5,353 bases of DNA from the NCBI GenBank assembly GCA_014237545.1, contig JAACJX010000287.1:1-5353 (forward strand), written 5' to 3'. Positions within the stretch are counted from its first letter, which is position 1. Every line of letters begins with the position of its first letter. Of this stretch, positions 3,809 to 5,353 are shown one piece after another. The notes beneath the pieces were generated by a model. That model was not told the origin of the DNA. It saw only the letters and a list, made by a program, of their open reading frames with translations, and did no database searches. A program made the position numbers and the translations under genes. This DNA is from Ardenticatenia bacterium (lineage in GTDB: Bacteria > Chloroflexota > Anaerolineae > Promineifilales > Promineifilaceae).

Positions 3809-5353
3809 ATGAACGAGCAGGAGCGTCACAATCGAGCGGTCATGTTGCGCCGGGTGAAATCGGTGTGGCTCGACGGTGTCCTCGAGGAGTCGCTGCACGG
3901 CGGCGAGATCATTGACCTGGGATTCGCCTATCGCCCGGCGGCGTTGGGCAACAGCGGCGTGCCGAGCTGGCAACAAGCGCCGGAATATGACTACCTGCTG
4001 CCCGTGGGCACGAATATCGAGGATGTCTTCGCCGCGGCCGAGCGGGTGCTGCTGGTACTGGGCGAGCCGGGCGCGGGCAAGACTACCATGCTGCTGCAAC
4101 TGGTCAGCCACTTGATGGCCCAGGCCGAGGCCGACGAGACCTGCCCCATGCCGGCGGTCTTCAGTCTGGCCACGTACACCAACGGCCGCTCGCTGGCCCA
4201 ATGGCTGACGGAGCAGCTGGCCGGCAATTACGAAGTGCCGCGCAAGCTGGGCGAGCAGTGGATCGACAGCGGCCAGTTCATCCCCCTGCTCGACGGCCTC
4301 GATGAGGTGGACCCGGCCCACCGCCCGGCCTGCGCCGAGGCCATCAACGAGTTCCGCGCGCGCCACCCCGGCGTGTCGCTGCTGGTCACGGCCCGCAACC
4401 GCGACTACCAGGCCCTGGCCACCCGCCTGCACATGGACAAGGCGATCATTCTCCAGCCGCTGACGCCGGAGCAGATCGACACCTATCTGCAGCGACGGGG
4501 CAAGAAGCTGGACGGGCTGCGCGCCTCACTGGCCGCCGACCGCACGCTGCAAGAGCTGGCCCAGACGCCGCTGATGCTGTCGATCATGACTCTGGCCGCC
4601 AACCGGCCGCCGGAGAGCGGCTCGGCCGAGTTGGGCGACGGTTTGCTGAGTCGCCAGCACCTCTTCGACGTGTACGTGGAGCGCATGGCCCGCTATCGCA
4701 GCAAGAACATGAGCTACTCGCCCAGCGATACCATCAGCTGGCTGACGTGGCTGGCCAAACAACTGGCGCGGGCCATGAAACCCACCTTCTTTCTGGAGGA
4801 CATGCAGCCGTCATGGCTGCCGGACGACGAACGCCGCGGCTTCGCCAGCCAATCGCGCCTGCTGGTATTTGGCCTGCTGGCTGCCACGGCGCTGCCGGGG
4901 GCGCTGGCGCTGCTCTTCTTCAATCGCTGGGGCGCAGCGGGTGCGATGCTGCTAATAGGCCTGTTGGCCGCGGCCGTACCGGCCATCACCGGCCGCTTCC
5001 TGGTGCGCGGGCGGCTGCCCTTCACTCGCATCGAGACCGTGGAATCGCTGGGCTGGTCGTGGCCCTGGGCGGCGCTGGGGTTTGCCGTCGGCGCGGTGGT
5101 GGGGCTGGGGGTGGGGGCGCTGGCCGCCTGGCTCGATCGCTGGACGAACACGCCGTGGCTGGCGCTGCTGCCTGTGGCCGGCGGGGTGCTGACGATGATC
5201 GAGAACGCCCTGTTGCGCAGCGATTTGCGGCTGCGGACGACACCCGGCCAGGGGGTGGAGCAGTCGCGGCGCAATGGGCTCATGGTCGCCGGCGTGGTCG
5301 TCGCCGCGACGCTCGCGCTGGGCGCGCTGGCCGTCGCCATCGCCGCGGCCGTC
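3809..5353 (+). CDS. NACHT-domain STAND NTPase with C-terminal membrane region, 3' end outside window
   Basis: The frame is open from the ATG to the window edge (515 codons visible). Residues 1-75 contain VKSVWLDGVLEESLHGGEIIDLGFAYRP (16-43), the short conserved lead-in found before many bacterial NACHT domains. The NTPase has Walker A GEPGAGKTT (85-93), Walker B LLDGLDEV (160-167) with the NACHT DGxDE signature, a sensor strand LLVTARNRDY (191-200), then LQPLTPEQIDTYL (215-227) and LAQTPLMLSIMTLA (250-263) of the helical and winged-helix parts. Hydrophobic segments follow at about 351-371, 376-395, 421-441, 450-464 and 491-514. They are separated by family-like loops such as IETVESLGWSW (408-418) and TTPGQGVEQSRRNG (477-490). 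NACHT proteins act as nucleotide-switched signal transducers, and several bacterial ones defend against phage. This one is probably anchored in the cytoplasmic membrane. No sensor repeats or recognised effector domain are visible. AGGTGG just before the ATG is a weak ribosome site, and no earlier in-frame start exists in the spacer. Confidence 0.88.
   Translation, partial: MNEQERHNRAVMLRRVKSVWLDGVLEESLHGGEIIDLGFAYRPAALGNSGVPSWQQAPEYDYLLPVGTNIEDVFAAAERVLLVLGEPGAGKTTMLLQLVSHLMAQAEADETCPMPAVFSLATYTNGRSLAQWLTEQLAGNYEVPRKLGEQWIDSGQFIPLLDGLDEVDPAHRPACAEAINEFRARHPGVSLLVTARNRDYQALATRLHMDKAIILQPLTPEQIDTYLQRRGKKLDGLRASLAADRTLQELAQTPLMLSIMTLAANRPPESGSAELGDGLLSRQHLFDVYVERMARYRSKNMSYSPSDTISWLTWLAKQLARAMKPTFFLEDMQPSWLPDDERRGFASQSRLLVFGLLAATALPGALALLFFNRWGAAGAMLLIGLLAAAVPAITGRFLVRGRLPFTRIETVESLGWSWPWAALGFAVGAVVGLGVGALAAWLDRWTNTPWLALLPVAGGVLTMIENALLRSDLRLRTTPGQGVEQSRRNGLMVAGVVVAATLALGALAVAIAAAV

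Noticed and set aside
3800..4432. Minus-strand open frame of 210 codons opposite the NACHT gene
   Set aside because: The plus-strand frame has Walker A, Walker B and NACHT sensor motifs, so this is a shadow.
4714..5340. Minus-strand open frame of 208 codons
   Set aside because: It is antisense to the membrane region of the NACHT protein, with a low-complexity Ser/Ala/Pro-rich product typical of a shadow frame.

Overview
The window is a high-GC bacterial chromosome fragment holding the ends or whole of seven genes. The proteins and the recurring TATAATGA-type promoters look like Chloroflexota (Anaerolineae/Ardenticatenia-like, possibly near 'Candidatus Promineifilum'). This placement is inference from protein style, namely CcmABC without visible proteobacterial neighbours, an MNT-HEPN pair, and a NACHT protein with the W-x-x-GVLExSLHG N-terminus. 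No marker gene is present to prove it.

Left part (1-1857, minus strand): a System I cytochrome c maturation cluster reads leftwards in the order ccmA, ccmB, ccmC, with ccmC cut by the window edge. Together the products form the CcmABC ABC transporter complex that works with heme handling for c-type cytochrome assembly. The two gaps inside the operon, about 130 bases each, are long for such an operon. Both carry short tandem repeats (7-bp units in one, 9-bp units in the other), and one also has an inverted repeat.

Middle (1858-2801, plus strand): diverging from ccmA is a two-gene module encoding an MNT-type nucleotidyltransferase and a HEPN-domain (HepT-like) protein, overlapping by four bases (GTGA). 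This is the architecture of HEPN-MNT (type VII) toxin-antitoxin systems. The module is visibly more AT-rich than its surroundings, which suggests acquisition. The divergent ccmA/MNT spacer seems to hold two back-to-back promoters, each with its -10 box exactly 7 nt before an ATG, so both transcripts may be leaderless.

Right part (2803-5353): an uncharacterised class I SAM-dependent methyltransferase on the minus strand ends one base from the HEPN stop. Divergent from it begins a large NACHT-domain STAND-type NTPase with a C-terminal multi-helix membrane region. It runs off the window edge, with 515 residues visible. The 133-bp spacer between them contains a perfect 11-bp inverted repeat in which each arm is GGGTATAATGA, placing mirror-image -10 boxes on opposite strands.

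The strongest candidates for something new are the mirrored promoter palindrome, the paired leaderless promoters, and the clustering of an MNT-HEPN pair with a membrane NACHT protein, a possible small defence neighbourhood. None can be proved novel from sequence alone.
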